Shown piece by piece: positions 29,650 through 41,154 of a DNA stretch of 55,224 nt. The first letter of the stretch is position 1, and the number at the start of each line of letters is the position of its first letter. Under the pieces are notes generated by a model. It was not told the DNA's origin and did not search any database. It worked only from the letters and a program-made list of their open reading frames with translations. Where the stretch lies: the NCBI GenBank assembly GCA_003132025.1, contig PKWJ01000018.1, positions 298,115 to 353,338 of the forward strand, read 5' to 3'. Source of the DNA: Gammaproteobacteria bacterium (lineage in GTDB: Bacteria; Pseudomonadota; Gammaproteobacteria; Steroidobacterales; Steroidobacteraceae). A program made the position numbers and the translations under genes.

Positions 29650-31641
29650 CTAGAGATCCGTAGTCAGATAAGCGAAATAGGATCGCGGCTGAAATTGAGA
29701 GAATCCGGGGCTGTAACCCATATTCCAAAAATAGAAATTCGTTGCATTCTGCACCTGGACGCGCAGCGTTGACGTCGCGCCCCACATTTTGAAGCGGTAG
29801 CGGCCACCTAGCAAAAACACCGTCTGCGCAGGATTTTGCGCGACATCATCAACGCTGGCCGGGGAAGTGCCAAAGTGCATCACGGTGACGTCGACCGAGA
29901 GCGCCGGCCACAACGGAAGCTTGTAGTCGGCATTGAGTGTCCCCTGGACATGGGGCTGACCGAACGCGGCCGTTCCAACGCCTTCGGCGCGCAGGTTGGA
30001 TCCAATGATCTCGACCTCACCCAGTAGCGCCCCCACAGCGACATTGAGATTCCTAACAACCTCTCCGGACAGGGATAGCTCGACGCCATGCGCACGTTGG
30101 ACGCCAAGCTGGCGGTCCACGTTGTTGGTGTCGAAATTGAAATACGGCTTTTCAATTTCAAACACCCCCGCGATCAGCTTGAGCTTTGAGGTCATTAGAT
30201 ATCGAAGCCCCGCATCCATCTGCCAGGTTCGCGCGTCGGGCAGAATGGTCCCGCGATTGGCGGCCACATTGGGAACGGAACCGGAATCCTCGAGCCCCTG
30301 GGTATAGCCTGCGTAGGTCGTAACGCGTTCGCCGAGGGCTACTGCAGCGTTTCCATAGGCGCGCAACGGGCGATCGGTGCGTCGGGCCGCGGGCAGCCCC
30401 GGAAAGATGACATCCTTGTCGTAGCTTTCCCGCTGGATTCCGAACGCAAAATCTCCATGTCCCTGCCACTGGGCGCGGTAGGCGATTCCGGCACTCCAGA
30501 GTTCGGTGCGGTCCCGGGTGCGTGCGGTGTAGGTGAACGCGGGCTGCGGCACCTGGACGCCTTGGTCGATGAGCGCCGCGCCGACGTCTACGACATCCGA
30601 GCCGCCGTAAAGGGCCAGCGTGTCGCGGCCGCGAGCCAGAAACACAATGTCGTGGCGCCAGGAACCGGTTCCAAAGCGGCCCGTGAGCCGCGCTTCGCCG
30701 GAAGTCGACGCGGTCCTCTGCTCGGGATTGCCGACCATGAACTGCTGCGCAGAGCCGTTTGGCAAGGTGTTGAGGTAGAGGTCCTCATAACTGACCGGCA
30801 GATCCGCGATGGAACGAAACATTCCGGCCGCCAGAGCCCAATGGGTGCTCAGTCGAGCCGTGACGATCCCGCCAAAGTTCTCTGCAAGCGCTCTGCCTTC
30901 GGCCCAATTCTGCCCGTAGTAGCCACGGGGGGTTCCTGGAGGTAGATAGTCGCCCGCGGTGAAGACAAACGGCAGCGTTTTGATCTGGGTGGTTTGTGTC
31001 CAGTCGAAAATCCCGCGCACCGTAAGCCAGTCGTTGGGCTTCCACTGAGGGGTTGCGCCAACGTTCGCGACTGTCGATGTGTAACCCGGATTTGCCCCAC
31101 CGGCCGCCGTCTGGGTGCTGGTCTGCAGGCTCGCGCCCATCGGTAGTTGCAGTGCGCTGGAGACGAGTGGCAGATTGCCGTCGACACTTAAACCATGCGC
31201 CTGAAAGGGACCCGCGCTCGCCACCACGGTGGCGCTCGGCGTTCCGTTGCCGGGATGTCGCAGATCATAGTCAACGATGCCGGTTGGAGCTGGAAAGGCA
31301 TAGCCGATCTCACTCACGCCGATACGGATCGTTGAACCTTCCACCACGCGATTCGACAGCGCTCCCTGCTGGTCAAAATACAGACCACCGATGCGCACGT
31401 TGCCGGCTGATTGCGGATTGAAGCCACGAACCCCGCCGGGTCCATACAGGCCGATGCTCTCCAGGCCTAGCGTCAGCCCGAAGGCGTCGTTCGCCGAGGC
31501 GAGTGGATCGTCAGAGGCATGCTGCGCATGAACGGCTGTGACAGGTGCGAGCGCCATGAGTGCCATGGCGATCGACAAGGGCCTCGGCGAGGTCCCGTCG
31601 CAGATCCAAAATTCCCAAGGCGGTGTAGTTGCGTGACTCAT
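29650..31641 (-). CDS. TonB-dependent outer-membrane receptor
   Basis: The product of about 660 residues starts with a signal-like region (SIAMALMALAPVTAVHAQ). A short plug domain follows (LGLESIGLYGPGGVRGFNPQSAGNVRIGGLYFDQQG), then a long beta-barrel with alternating aromatic strands, ending with RSYFAYLTTDL. The family imports siderophores, cobalamin or sugars using TonB energy. The start is uncertain: ATG at 31641 has a weak CAGG sequence, and an ATG at 31566 begins directly at the hydrophobic core but lacks positive charges. GC is visibly lower than in flanking genes. It is divergent from a degenerate MocR fragment, its likely former regulator. Confidence 0.85.
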   Translation of the reverse strand: MSHATTPPWEFWICDGTSPRPLSIAMALMALAPVTAVHAQHASDDPLASANDAFGLTLGLESIGLYGPGGVRGFNPQSAGNVRIGGLYFDQQGALSNRVVEGSTIRIGVSEIGYAFPAPTGIVDYDLRHPGNGTPSATVVASAGPFQAHGLSVDGNLPLVSSALQLPMGASLQTSTQTAAGGANPGYTSTVANVGATPQWKPNDWLTVRGIFDWTQTTQIKTLPFVFTAGDYLPPGTPRGYYGQNWAEGRALAENFGGIVTARLSTHWALAAGMFRSIADLPVSYEDLYLNTLPNGSAQQFMVGNPEQRTASTSGEARLTGRFGTGSWRHDIVFLARGRDTLALYGGSDVVDVGAALIDQGVQVPQPAFTYTARTRDRTELWSAGIAYRAQWQGHGDFAFGIQRESYDKDVIFPGLPAARRTDRPLRAYGNAAVALGERVTTYAGYTQGLEDSGSVPNVAANRGTILPDARTWQMDAGLRYLMTSKLKLIAGVFEIEKPYFNFDTNNVDRQLGVQRAHGVELSLSGEVVRNLNVAVGALLGEVEIIGSNLRAEGVGTAAFGQPHVQGTLNADYKLPLWPALSVDVTVMHFGTSPASVDDVAQNPAQTVFLLGGRYRFKMWGATSTLRVQVQNATNFYFWNMGYSPGFSQFQPRSYFAYLTTDL

Positions 31642-31716
31642 TGACGCCTGACCAAATGACATCGTCCAAGTGTTCGGGGACAATAATCTTGGCAATGTAC
31701 GAGGTCAAAGTTTATC

Positions 31717-31732
31717 TTGTCCCATAGTACAA
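31717..31732. promoter_or_regulatory. Imperfect inverted repeat TTGT-N8-ACAA in the receptor / MocR gap
   Basis: Half-sites TTGT and ACAA flank CCCATAGT between the divergent TonB receptor and MocR remnant. The half-sites recur in a perfect palindrome 190 bp away (31913-31926). This resembles GntR-family sites and may have been the regulator's target; spacing differs between the two. Confidence 0.3.
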
Positions 31733-31746
31733 ATGGAGGCGCGTCG

Positions 31747-31900
31747 ATGACCGCATGCGCCTGGCAGCCCAGGCTCGATTCCGGATCGGAACCGATCTAT
31801 GCGCGAATCGTTGCGGCACTCGGACATCGTGGCGCTTACGCTCGGAAAAGAACGCCTTCGAACCGCGCTCCAGGATGATCGATCCGGGAGCGATGCGATG
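31747..31900 (+). pseudogene. Degenerate 5' fragment of a GntR/MocR-family regulator
   Basis: An ATG at 31747 with GGAGG 7 bp upstream opens a 43-codon frame ending at 31878. Its first 25 residues (WQPRLDSGSEPIYARIVAAL) resemble the start of MocR/GntR regulators. Similarity then continues in another frame (SDIVALTLGKERLRTAL, comparable to the family's DI-x-TL-x-GERL segment), indicating a frameshift. Everything after about residue 50 of a protein that should be about 450 residues is missing. The fragment is divergent from the TonB receptor gene. Confidence 0.5.
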
Positions 31901-31912
31901 ATTATTTTATGA

Positions 31913-31926
31913 TTGTACTAGTACAA
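31913..31926. repeat. Perfect 14-bp palindrome TTGTACTAGTACAA
   Basis: A complete 7+7 palindrome lies 17 bp beyond the stop of the RidA fragment and just after the MocR remnant. It has no loop, so it is not a terminator; it looks like a binding site for a dimeric regulator. Confidence 0.5.
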
Positions 31927-31943
31927 TATCGAGCGACCCTCCC

Positions 31944-32235
31944 TCAGGATCCCGGGGCGGTAACCGCGATCTCGATCTTGTAGTCCGGTGAGGCCAGCTG
32001 CGGGCTGGCCACGGTCGCACGCGTCGGTGCCGCGCCTGTGGCCACCCAGGCCTCCCACACGCGATTCATTTCCGCAAAGCTCGCCATGTCCACCACCCAG
32101 ATGGTGGCCGTCAGCGGCCTTGTCTTGTCGGTTCCCGCTTCCGCCAGCAGTGCGTCGATCCGCGCAAGAATATCCTTGGTCTGCTCCGCGACGGCTGTGG
32201 TGTCGGCGGCTGCGGCGATTAGCGGCCCACCGGTC
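31944..32235 (-). pseudogene. RidA-family (YjgF/RutC-like) gene lacking its 5' end
   Basis: The frame encodes the last 90 or so residues of a RidA-like protein: AEQTKDILARIDALLAEAGTDKTRPLTATIWVVDMASFAEMNRVWEAWV, then APTRATVASPQLASPDYKIEIAVTA and a normal stop. Family members are about 115 residues and begin with a 25-residue strand region that is absent here. Similarity stops at about 32235, exactly where the fucosyltransferase stop codon lies, and upstream codons are only that gene's other frame. No start codon with a ribosome-binding site is available at the junction. RidA proteins remove reactive enamines/imines; this copy is probably inactive. Confidence 0.65.
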
Positions 32236-33048
32236 CTAATTGTCCAGGAGGATCCAGCTCGGCGACGCCATGGCGATCGTGCGCGTGTCGAAGCCGAGCC
32301 ATATTGCCGGCGCAACGATTTGCTTGTCGCTGCGCGTGTTGAGCCAGGCGCCCCACCAGGAGAACGTACTGTTGGCAATGATGTGGTGCCGGCACAGCGA
32401 CATGAGGCGCATGTCTTCGTGCCCACGCGTCGCATCGTTGTGATCGACGATGACGATTCTGGGGTCTGCGCGCGACCACTCCCGGGCACATTTCAGATCG
32501 TCCGAGAACACAAAGAAGGTGCTGCGCGGGTTCTGGTTCACGAAGTGGCTCATCGCCCGCTCATAATAGCCATGCGACAGAAGCATATGTCTGCCGAAGA
32601 ACGAAGCATAATCGCCGCGGCGGAAGTGCAGCGATATCGGATGCTCGGCTGCAGCGATTCGCACGATCTCTGAGTCCTGCCAAAATCCGGCCAGATATGC
32701 AGTGCGTACTCCGGCCGCAATCAGCAACTCCTGATGGAACAGAAATTGTTCTGGATTCTGCAGAATCACCTGAATGTTGCAGGCGGCCTGTGCGAGTTTG
32801 GTGAGTAGCTGAAACCGCCGGCGCGTGGACAGCGCCAGGCGGTCAAAATAACTGGCCGCCCTGACTTCAGCGCGGACGGCAAACTTGCGCAATAGCACCG
32901 GCCTGCGATGCCCGAAGGATACCAGCTTATGATCCAGCTCCTCGGAAACCTGCAACGTCGCGTCGTATCGCTTCGCCAGCTATCTGCCCGCTGCGTATTG
33001 AAATAGCTGATTCCCTAGTCCGCTGTTTTGCCTGACGATGATGTTCAT
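32236..33048 (-). pseudogene. GT11 alpha-1,2-fucosyltransferase-like gene interrupted by one TAG codon
   Basis: Read from an ATG at 33048, the frame encodes MNIIVRQNSGLGNQLFQYAAGR, then TAG (32982-32980, codon 23), then LAKRYDATLQVSEELDHKL and 230 more residues without a break. The N-terminal GLGNQLFQYAAGR and the later HFRRGDY, FFVFSDD and HHIIANSTFSWWGAWLN are GT11 motifs. The C-terminus (WILLDN) looks complete. In relatives codon 23 is usually Tyr or Phe, one base from TAG. An ATG at 32955 could give a 239-residue protein lacking the GxGNQ donor-site motif. No other polysaccharide gene is nearby, and GC is lower than in flanking genes. Confidence 0.8.
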
Positions 33049-33095
33049 GTCGATTCCGGTAAGAGCTCATCGCGCGCGACCGAACTAAGCCCGAC

Positions 33096-34703
33096 TCACT
33101 CCCACTCGATCGTCGCCGGCGGCTTGCCGGAAATGTCGTACACCACGCGCGAGATGCCCGGAACCTCATTGACGATGCGCCGCGACACCAGGTCGAGAAA
33201 TTCGTACGGCAGATGGGCCCAGTGCGCGGTCATGAAGTCGATCGTCTCTACCGCGCGCAGCGCAATCACGTAATCGTAGCGCCGCGCATCGCCCATGACG
33301 CCGACCGAGCGCACCGGCAGGAACACGGCGAACGCCTGGCTGGTGCGCTCGTACAGCTCATGACGGCGCAGTTCCTCGATGAAGATGTGATCGGCGCGGC
33401 GCAGTAGTTCGGCATATTCGCGTTTGACCTCGCCCAGGATTCGCACCGCCAGGCCCGGCCCTGGAAATGGATGCCGATTCACCATCTCGCGCGGCAGCCC
33501 GAGCTCGATGCCGATGCGGCGCACCTCGTCCTTGAACAGTTCGCGCAGCGGCTCGACCAGCTGCAGATTCATCTTCGTCGGCAGCCCGCCGACGTTGTGA
33601 TGCGATTTGATGACGTGCGCCTTGCCGGTGCGCGTCCCGGCCGATTCGATCACGTCCGGATAGATCGTTCCCTGCGCCAGGAACCGCGTATCGCGCAGCT
33701 TGCGCGCCTGCTGCTCGAATACCTCGATGAACAGTCCGCCGATGATCTTGCGCTTCGCCTCCGGATCGCTCTGGCCTTCCAGCGCAGCGAGAAAACGCTG
33801 CTCGGCATTCACCCGAATCACCTGCACGCCCAGTGCATCGACGAAGGTGCGCATCACCTGGTCGCCCTCACCGAGCCGCAACAGGCCGTGGTCCACGAAT
33901 ACGCAGGTCAGCTGCGCGCCGATCGCCCGCTGCAGCAGCGCCGCGACCACCGAGGAATCGACACCACCCGACAGCCCCAGCAGCACCCGTCCGGTGCCAA
34001 CCTGCGCGCGTACGCGCGCCACGAGATCCTCGATGATGTTGCTGGCGGTCCAGCGCGCCTCGCAGCCGCAGATCTCGCGCACGAAACGCTCCAGAATCGC
34101 CGCGCCCTGGCGCGTGTGCGTGACCTCCGGGTGGAACTGCACGCCGTAGAGTCGTCGTTGCTCGTCCGCCATGGCGGCGTACGGCGCATCACGCGTCCTG
34201 GCAACCGCGGTAAAGCCCGGTGGCAGCGCATCCACACGATCGCCATGACTCATCCACACGTCGAGCACCGCGCGGCCGTCGTGCTCGCGATCGAGGATGC
34301 CTTCGAGCAGCCTGCAGGAGCTGCCAATCTGCACCTCGGCATAGCCGAACTCCCGCGTGTGGCCGCCGGCAACGCGGCCGCCGAGCTGTTGCGCCATGGT
34401 TTGCATTCCATAGCAGATCCCCAGCACCGGCGCGCCGAGCTCGAACACCGCCTGCGGTGCCCGCGGCGGCTCGCAGTCGGTCACCGATTCCGGACCGCCG
34501 GACAGGATGACACCGCGCGCACCGAACGCGCGCACCTGGGCGTCGCTCAAGTCCCACGGATGAATCTCGCAGTACACGCCCAGCTCACGCACGCGGCGCG
34601 CAATCAATTGCGTGTACTGCGCACCGAAGTCGAGGATCAGGATGCGGTGGGCATGGATGTCCGCCGGTGGCACCACGGCGTCGAGCGCGCTTACGGACAC
34701 CAC
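33096..34703 (-). CDS. guaA: GMP synthase (glutamine-hydrolysing)
   Basis: GuaA converts XMP to GMP using glutamine and ATP. The 535-residue protein has a class I glutaminase ([19 protein letters not shown], nucleophile Cys in [16 protein letters not shown], and [11 protein letters not shown] with His/Glu). An ATP-pyrophosphatase domain follows ([17 protein letters not shown]), then a C-terminal dimerisation domain ([16 protein letters not shown] ... PATIEWE). The start is a GTG at 34703, 1 bp after the guaB stop, giving an N-terminus about 15 residues longer than usual. It is the second gene of guaBA. Confidence 0.96.
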   Translation of the reverse strand: MVSVSALDAVVPPADIHAHRILILDFGAQYTQLIARRVRELGVYCEIHPWDLSDAQVRAFGARGVILSGGPESVTDCEPPRAPQAVFELGAPVLGICYGMQTMAQQLGGRVAGGHTREFGYAEVQIGSSCRLLEGILDREHDGRAVLDVWMSHGDRVDALPPGFTAVARTRDAPYAAMADEQRRLYGVQFHPEVTHTRQGAAILERFVREICGCEARWTASNIIEDLVARVRAQVGTGRVLLGLSGGVDSSVVAALLQRAIGAQLTCVFVDHGLLRLGEGDQVMRTFVDALGVQVIRVNAEQRFLAALEGQSDPEAKRKIIGGLFIEVFEQQARKLRDTRFLAQGTIYPDVIESAGTRTGKAHVIKSHHNVGGLPTKMNLQLVEPLRELFKDEVRRIGIELGLPREMVNRHPFPGPGLAVRILGEVKREYAELLRRADHIFIEELRRHELYERTSQAFAVFLPVRSVGVMGDARRYDYVIALRAVETIDFMTAHWAHLPYEFLDLVSRRIVNEVPGISRVVYDISGKPPATIEWE

Positions 34704-34704
34704 A

Positions 34705-37576
<2,872 letters not shown>

Positions 37577-37580
<4 letters not shown>

Positions 37581-38443
37581 ACAGTCATTGCATAGCCTGG
37601 CGGGCAGCGGCGGTGTCGCTGAGCCTGTGCGGCGGCGCGCTGGCGATCGACCTGCCTGCCGCCAGCCCGGTGCCGGGCGGGGTCGCACTGCTGCCGCTGG
37701 CGGCCAGCCCCGCTGATGGCGGTGCCGCGCCATGGGTCAGCTACGGCGATGAGCGCGTCATGGTGCTGAAGCAGCCCGACCACTGGCTGGTGGTCGTGGG
37801 CATCCCCTTAAGCGCCGAGCCCGGCCCGGCGTCGCTCGCGGTCAGGCGTTCGAGCGGCACTGCCGCCGAAACACTGCCGTTCCAGATCGGACCGAAGGAC
37901 TATGTGGAGCAGCGGCTGACGGTCGCTCCCTCAAAGGTCGACCTGTCCAAAAAGGACCTGGAGCGCGTCGAGCGCGAGCAGGCTCATCTGCACCAGGCCC
38001 TCTCCAGCTTCGCCGAGCAGCCTCCGGCCACGCTGCAGCTGTTGGCGCCGGTGGACGGCGTGCGCTCCAGCTCGTTCGGCTCGCGCCGCATTTTCAACAA
38101 CCAGCCGCGCAATCCGCACTCCGGGATGGACATCGCCGCCGCCTGGGGCACGGCGGTACACGCCGCCGCCGCCGGCCGCGTGATCGACACCGGGAATTTC
38201 TTCTTCAATGGCAATACCGTACTGATCGATCACGGCGAAGGCCTGATCACCATGTACTGTCACCTGTCGGCGATCGGCGTGCGGCCGGGAGACGTGGTGT
38301 CTTCGGGTACCGTCATCGGCAAGGTCGGCGTCACCGGCCGCGTGACCGGACCGCACCTGCACTTCGGCGTCGCACTCAACCGCGTTTTTGTCGACCCGGC
38401 ATTGTTCTTGCCGCCTTCCGCGGCTTCACCTTCCCCGCCTTGA
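37577..38443 (+). CDS. M23-family metallopeptidase (LytM domain), exported
   Basis: The 288-residue protein has a signal peptide ([13 protein letters not shown]), then an N-terminal beta domain typical of periplasmic M23 proteins ([32 protein letters not shown]). The C-terminal LytM domain keeps all zinc and catalytic positions: His181 and Asp185 in NPHSGMDIA, His229 in MYCHLS, and His260/His262 in GPHLHFG. It should cut peptide crosslinks of peptidoglycan. It overlaps xseA by 4 bp (ATGA), so it is co-transcribed, and its last 68 bp overlap the end of der on the other strand. Confidence 0.92.
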
Positions 38444-39758
38444 CGCGATCGTAGGGATTGGCGTCGGTGCGAAACTCGATCGCCACCGGAGTCGCGAACA
38501 GGTCGAATGCTTCGCGATACACGTTCGCCAGGTAGCGTCGATAGGACTCCGGCACCGATACCGTCTGATTGCCGTGGATCACGATCCGCGGTGGATTACG
38601 CCCGCCCTGGTGTGCATAGCGCAGCTTGATGCGGCGGCCACGCACCAGCGGTGGTTGATGCGCCTGCAGCGCTTGCTCGAGCGTGCGCGTCAGTGCCGGC
38701 GTCGGCATGGCACGCATCGCGGCGTCGTAGCCGCGGATGGCATCGCGTGCCAGTGCGCCCACTCCGGTGCCGTGGCGCGCCGAAATGTAGTGCAGCGGCG
38801 CAAACGGCACGAAATCGAGTTTCAGCGTGAGCTGGCGCTTGATTTCCTCGCGCTGCTCCTGGGCAATGCCGTCCCATTTATTCACTGCGATCAGGATCAC
38901 GCGGCCGCGATCCAGTGCCTGCCCGAGCACGCTCGCATCCTGCTCGCCGACATTGTGGTGCGCATCCAGCACCAGTATCACCACGTGCGCCCCGGCGATC
39001 GCCTGCAGTGTGCGCGCGACACTGGCGCGCTCGATCGGATCCTCTACCCGCGCCCGGCGCCGCACGCCGGCGGTGTCGATGAACAGGAATTCGCGCCCAT
39101 CGCGCCGGAACGGCACGAAAATACTGTCGCGCGTGGTGCCCGGCTGTTCGCTGGCGATGACGCGATCCTCGCCGATCAGGCGGTTGACCAGCGTCGACTT
39201 GCCGACGTTGGGACGGCCGATGATGGCGACGCGAATGCCGCTGGTATCGTCGGCCGGCGCGCTCTCGGGCGTGACTCCCGCGAGCAGCGCGTCGAGCAGC
39301 GCAAGGCACCCCTGGCCGTGGCTGGCGGCGATCGCCATCGGCATGCCCAGTCCCAGCGTGTGAAAATCCGCGGCGACCGCATCGCCCTCGAGTCCCTCGG
39401 CCTTGTTCAGCGCCAGCACTACCGGCTTGCCGGTGCGGCGCAGCTCGCGCGCAATAAACTGATCCTGTGCGGTCATCCCGGCACGTGCATCGGCGACCAA
39501 AATCAGAAAGTCGGCTTCGGCCACCGCCTTCTCGGTCTGCGCGCGCATCTGCGCATCCAGGCCCTTGGGATGTTCGATCAGGCCGCCGGTATCGATCAAC
39601 ACGCATGGCACCCGGCCGACACGCGAGTAGCCGTACTGGCGGTCGCGCGTGACGCCCGGCACGTCGGCGACGATCGCCGCATGGCTGCGGGTGAGCACAT
39701 TGAAGAGCGTCGATTTGCCGACGTTCGGTCGGCCGACGATCGCGACGATCGGCAGCAT
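38376..39758 (-). CDS. der: Ribosome biogenesis GTPase Der (EngA)
   Basis: Der has two consecutive GTPase domains and a KH-like domain and is needed for 50S assembly. The 460-residue product shows G1 [16 protein letters not shown] and NKAEG in the first domain, and [19 protein letters not shown] and NKWDG in the second. The KH-like domain ([26 protein letters not shown]) is followed by a basic tail. The ATG at 39758 gives [16 protein letters not shown], the invariant start; the open frame further upstream is an arginine/histidine-rich shadow of the bamB tail. It is 10 bp after bamB. Confidence 0.97.
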   Translation of the reverse strand: MLPIVAIVGRPNVGKSTLFNVLTRSHAAIVADVPGVTRDRQYGYSRVGRVPCVLIDTGGLIEHPKGLDAQMRAQTEKAVAEADFLILVADARAGMTAQDQFIARELRRTGKPVVLALNKAEGLEGDAVAADFHTLGLGMPMAIAASHGQGCLALLDALLAGVTPESAPADDTSGIRVAIIGRPNVGKSTLVNRLIGEDRVIASEQPGTTRDSIFVPFRRDGREFLFIDTAGVRRRARVEDPIERASVARTLQAIAGAHVVILVLDAHHNVGEQDASVLGQALDRGRVILIAVNKWDGIAQEQREEIKRQLTLKLDFVPFAPLHYISARHGTGVGALARDAIRGYDAAMRAMPTPALTRTLEQALQAHQPPLVRGRRIKLRYAHQGGRNPPRIVIHGNQTVSVPESYRRYLANVYREAFDLFATPVAIEFRTDANPYDRVKAGKVKPRKAARTMPGRQKRG

Positions 39759-39768
39759 GGTTAGCCGC

Positions 39769-41154
39769 CTACTTGGTCGGCTCCGCTGCGCCCGCAGCCG
39801 CCGGTGCCACGGGCGCCGGTGCCGCAGCCGCCGGTGCCGCAGCCGCCGGTGCCTCCGGCGGCGGTGCCGATGCCGGTGCGGTCGCGCCGGCGTCTGGCAG
39901 CGGGGCACTATAGGCGCTGAGCACACCGTTGTCGGAGAACGCCAGCAACAATCCTCCAGCCACGACTGGGGTGCTGCTGACGCGCTTCTTCAGGGCGATA
40001 CCCTTGGAGGCGATGGTGCTGTTGCGGCCGACCGATTTACCGACCTCGGCGCGCGCGATGAAATCGCCGGTAGCCGCGTCGAGCCAGTGCAGTATGCCGC
40101 CGCCATCGGCCACCACCACGCGGCCGCGGTAGATCACGGGCGCCGTCAGCTGGCGCCGATCCAGTGCCTTCTGCGTCCACTGCTCGGTGCCGTTCTTGCG
40201 GTCCACGCGCACCACGTTACCGTCCGCGGTCGAGATGTAGATCGCGTTCTCGTCGACCGCCAGGCCCCGATAGCTCGACATGTCGCGCGCCCAGACCACC
40301 TGCCCGGTCTCGCGCGCCAGCCGCGTCAGGCGTCCCTGATAGGCCACCGCAAACAAATCATCGCCGTCGGCCACCACCGGCGCATCGACGTCGATCAGCC
40401 GTTGCAGCTCGGTGCTGCCACGGGATTGTCCGACCGCGGTATCCCAGGCGGTCGTGCCGTTGCCGATAGTGACGGCGGCAACGCGCCCGTTGTCGAATCC
40501 GGCGATGGCCAGATCCCCCACCAGCAGCGGCACTCCGGTGCCGCGCAACGACAGCCGCGGCACCTGCTGCTCGGCCACCCAGAGTTCGCTGCCGTCGCGG
40601 ATCGACAGCCCATGCATGCGTCCGTCCACACCGCGCACTATCACCAGGTCGCCGCCGATGGCCGCCGCGGACAGGATCTCGGCATTGATGCGGATGCGCC
40701 AGGCCGGACTGCCGTCGGCTTCCGACAGCGCGATCACCTCGCCTTTGGAGCTGCCGACCACCACCAGGCCGAGCCCGGCGGCCGGACCGCCTGCAAGCGG
40801 CGCCTTGACCTTGCGACTCCACAGCCGCCGTCCGCTCTTGAGATCGAATGCCTCGACCTCACCCTTGTGGTTGGCGGCAAATACGCGCTCGCCGTCGACA
40901 GCCAGGTCGAGCCCGAGGCGCAGCCGCGGCACTTCGCCGGACAGCGAGACCGACCAGACGCGCTGCAGCTCGATGCGATTGGCGAACGGCACCAGCACCA
41001 TCGGCTCTTCGGCCTTTTTCTTGGCGAGCTTGGCCTTGCTGTTGAAAATCGAACCGTTGAACACCGAACACCCGGCGCATAGCAGTGCCGCGCAGGCCAG
41101 CGCACCGAGCAGCGCGACCAGGCCCGGTCGCCGCCAAACCTCAGGTGTGATCAC
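39769..41154 (-). CDS. bamB: Outer-membrane assembly lipoprotein BamB
   Basis: BamB is an eight-bladed beta-propeller lipoprotein of the BAM complex that inserts outer-membrane proteins. The 461-residue product has an export signal ending LLCAGC (an unusual Cys at the -3 position of the lipobox). PQQ-like repeats follow (RVFAANHKGEVEAFDLKSGRRLWSRKV; GLVVVGSSKGEVIALSEADG; AYQGRLTRLARETGQVVWARD). A C-terminal extension of about 45 residues, almost only Ala and Pro, is not normal for the family. The GTG start at 41154 overlaps the yfgM stop by 4 bp (GTGA). Order rodZ-hisS-yfgM-bamB-der is conserved. Confidence 0.94.
   Translation of the reverse strand: MITPEVWRRPGLVALLGALACAALLCAGCSVFNGSIFNSKAKLAKKKAEEPMVLVPFANRIELQRVWSVSLSGEVPRLRLGLDLAVDGERVFAANHKGEVEAFDLKSGRRLWSRKVKAPLAGGPAAGLGLVVVGSSKGEVIALSEADGSPAWRIRINAEILSAAAIGGDLVIVRGVDGRMHGLSIRDGSELWVAEQQVPRLSLRGTGVPLLVGDLAIAGFDNGRVAAVTIGNGTTAWDTAVGQSRGSTELQRLIDVDAPVVADGDDLFAVAYQGRLTRLARETGQVVWARDMSSYRGLAVDENAIYISTADGNVVRVDRKNGTEQWTQKALDRRQLTAPVIYRGRVVVADGGGILHWLDAATGDFIARAEVGKSVGRNSTIASKGIALKKRVSSTPVVAGGLLLAFSDNGVLSAYSAPLPDAGATAPASAPPPEAPAAAAPAAAAPAPVAPAAAGAAEPTK
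39790..39880. repeat. GC-rich tandem repeat encoding the BamB Ala/Pro tail
   Basis: A 15-bp unit (GGTGCCGCAGCCGCC on the plus strand) occurs in two perfect copies with degenerate copies on both sides. In frame it encodes repeats of APAAA. Such a tract can expand or contract in multiples of 5 codons without frameshift. Confidence 0.6.

Noticed and set aside
32236-32489. Longer start for the RidA-family frame, extending it to 181 residues
   Set aside because: The added part is only the alternate frame of the fucosyltransferase gene; RidA similarity begins at about 32235.
39759-39926. His/Arg-rich N-terminal extension of der (HRRLRHRRLRHRR)
   Set aside because: It arises from the other frame of the bamB Ala/Pro repeat; the conserved Der start is the ATG at 39758.
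38388-41082. Two long plus-strand frames (458 and 477 codons) opposite der and bamB
   Set aside because: Both mirror conserved genes with clear family motifs and lack ribosome-binding sites.
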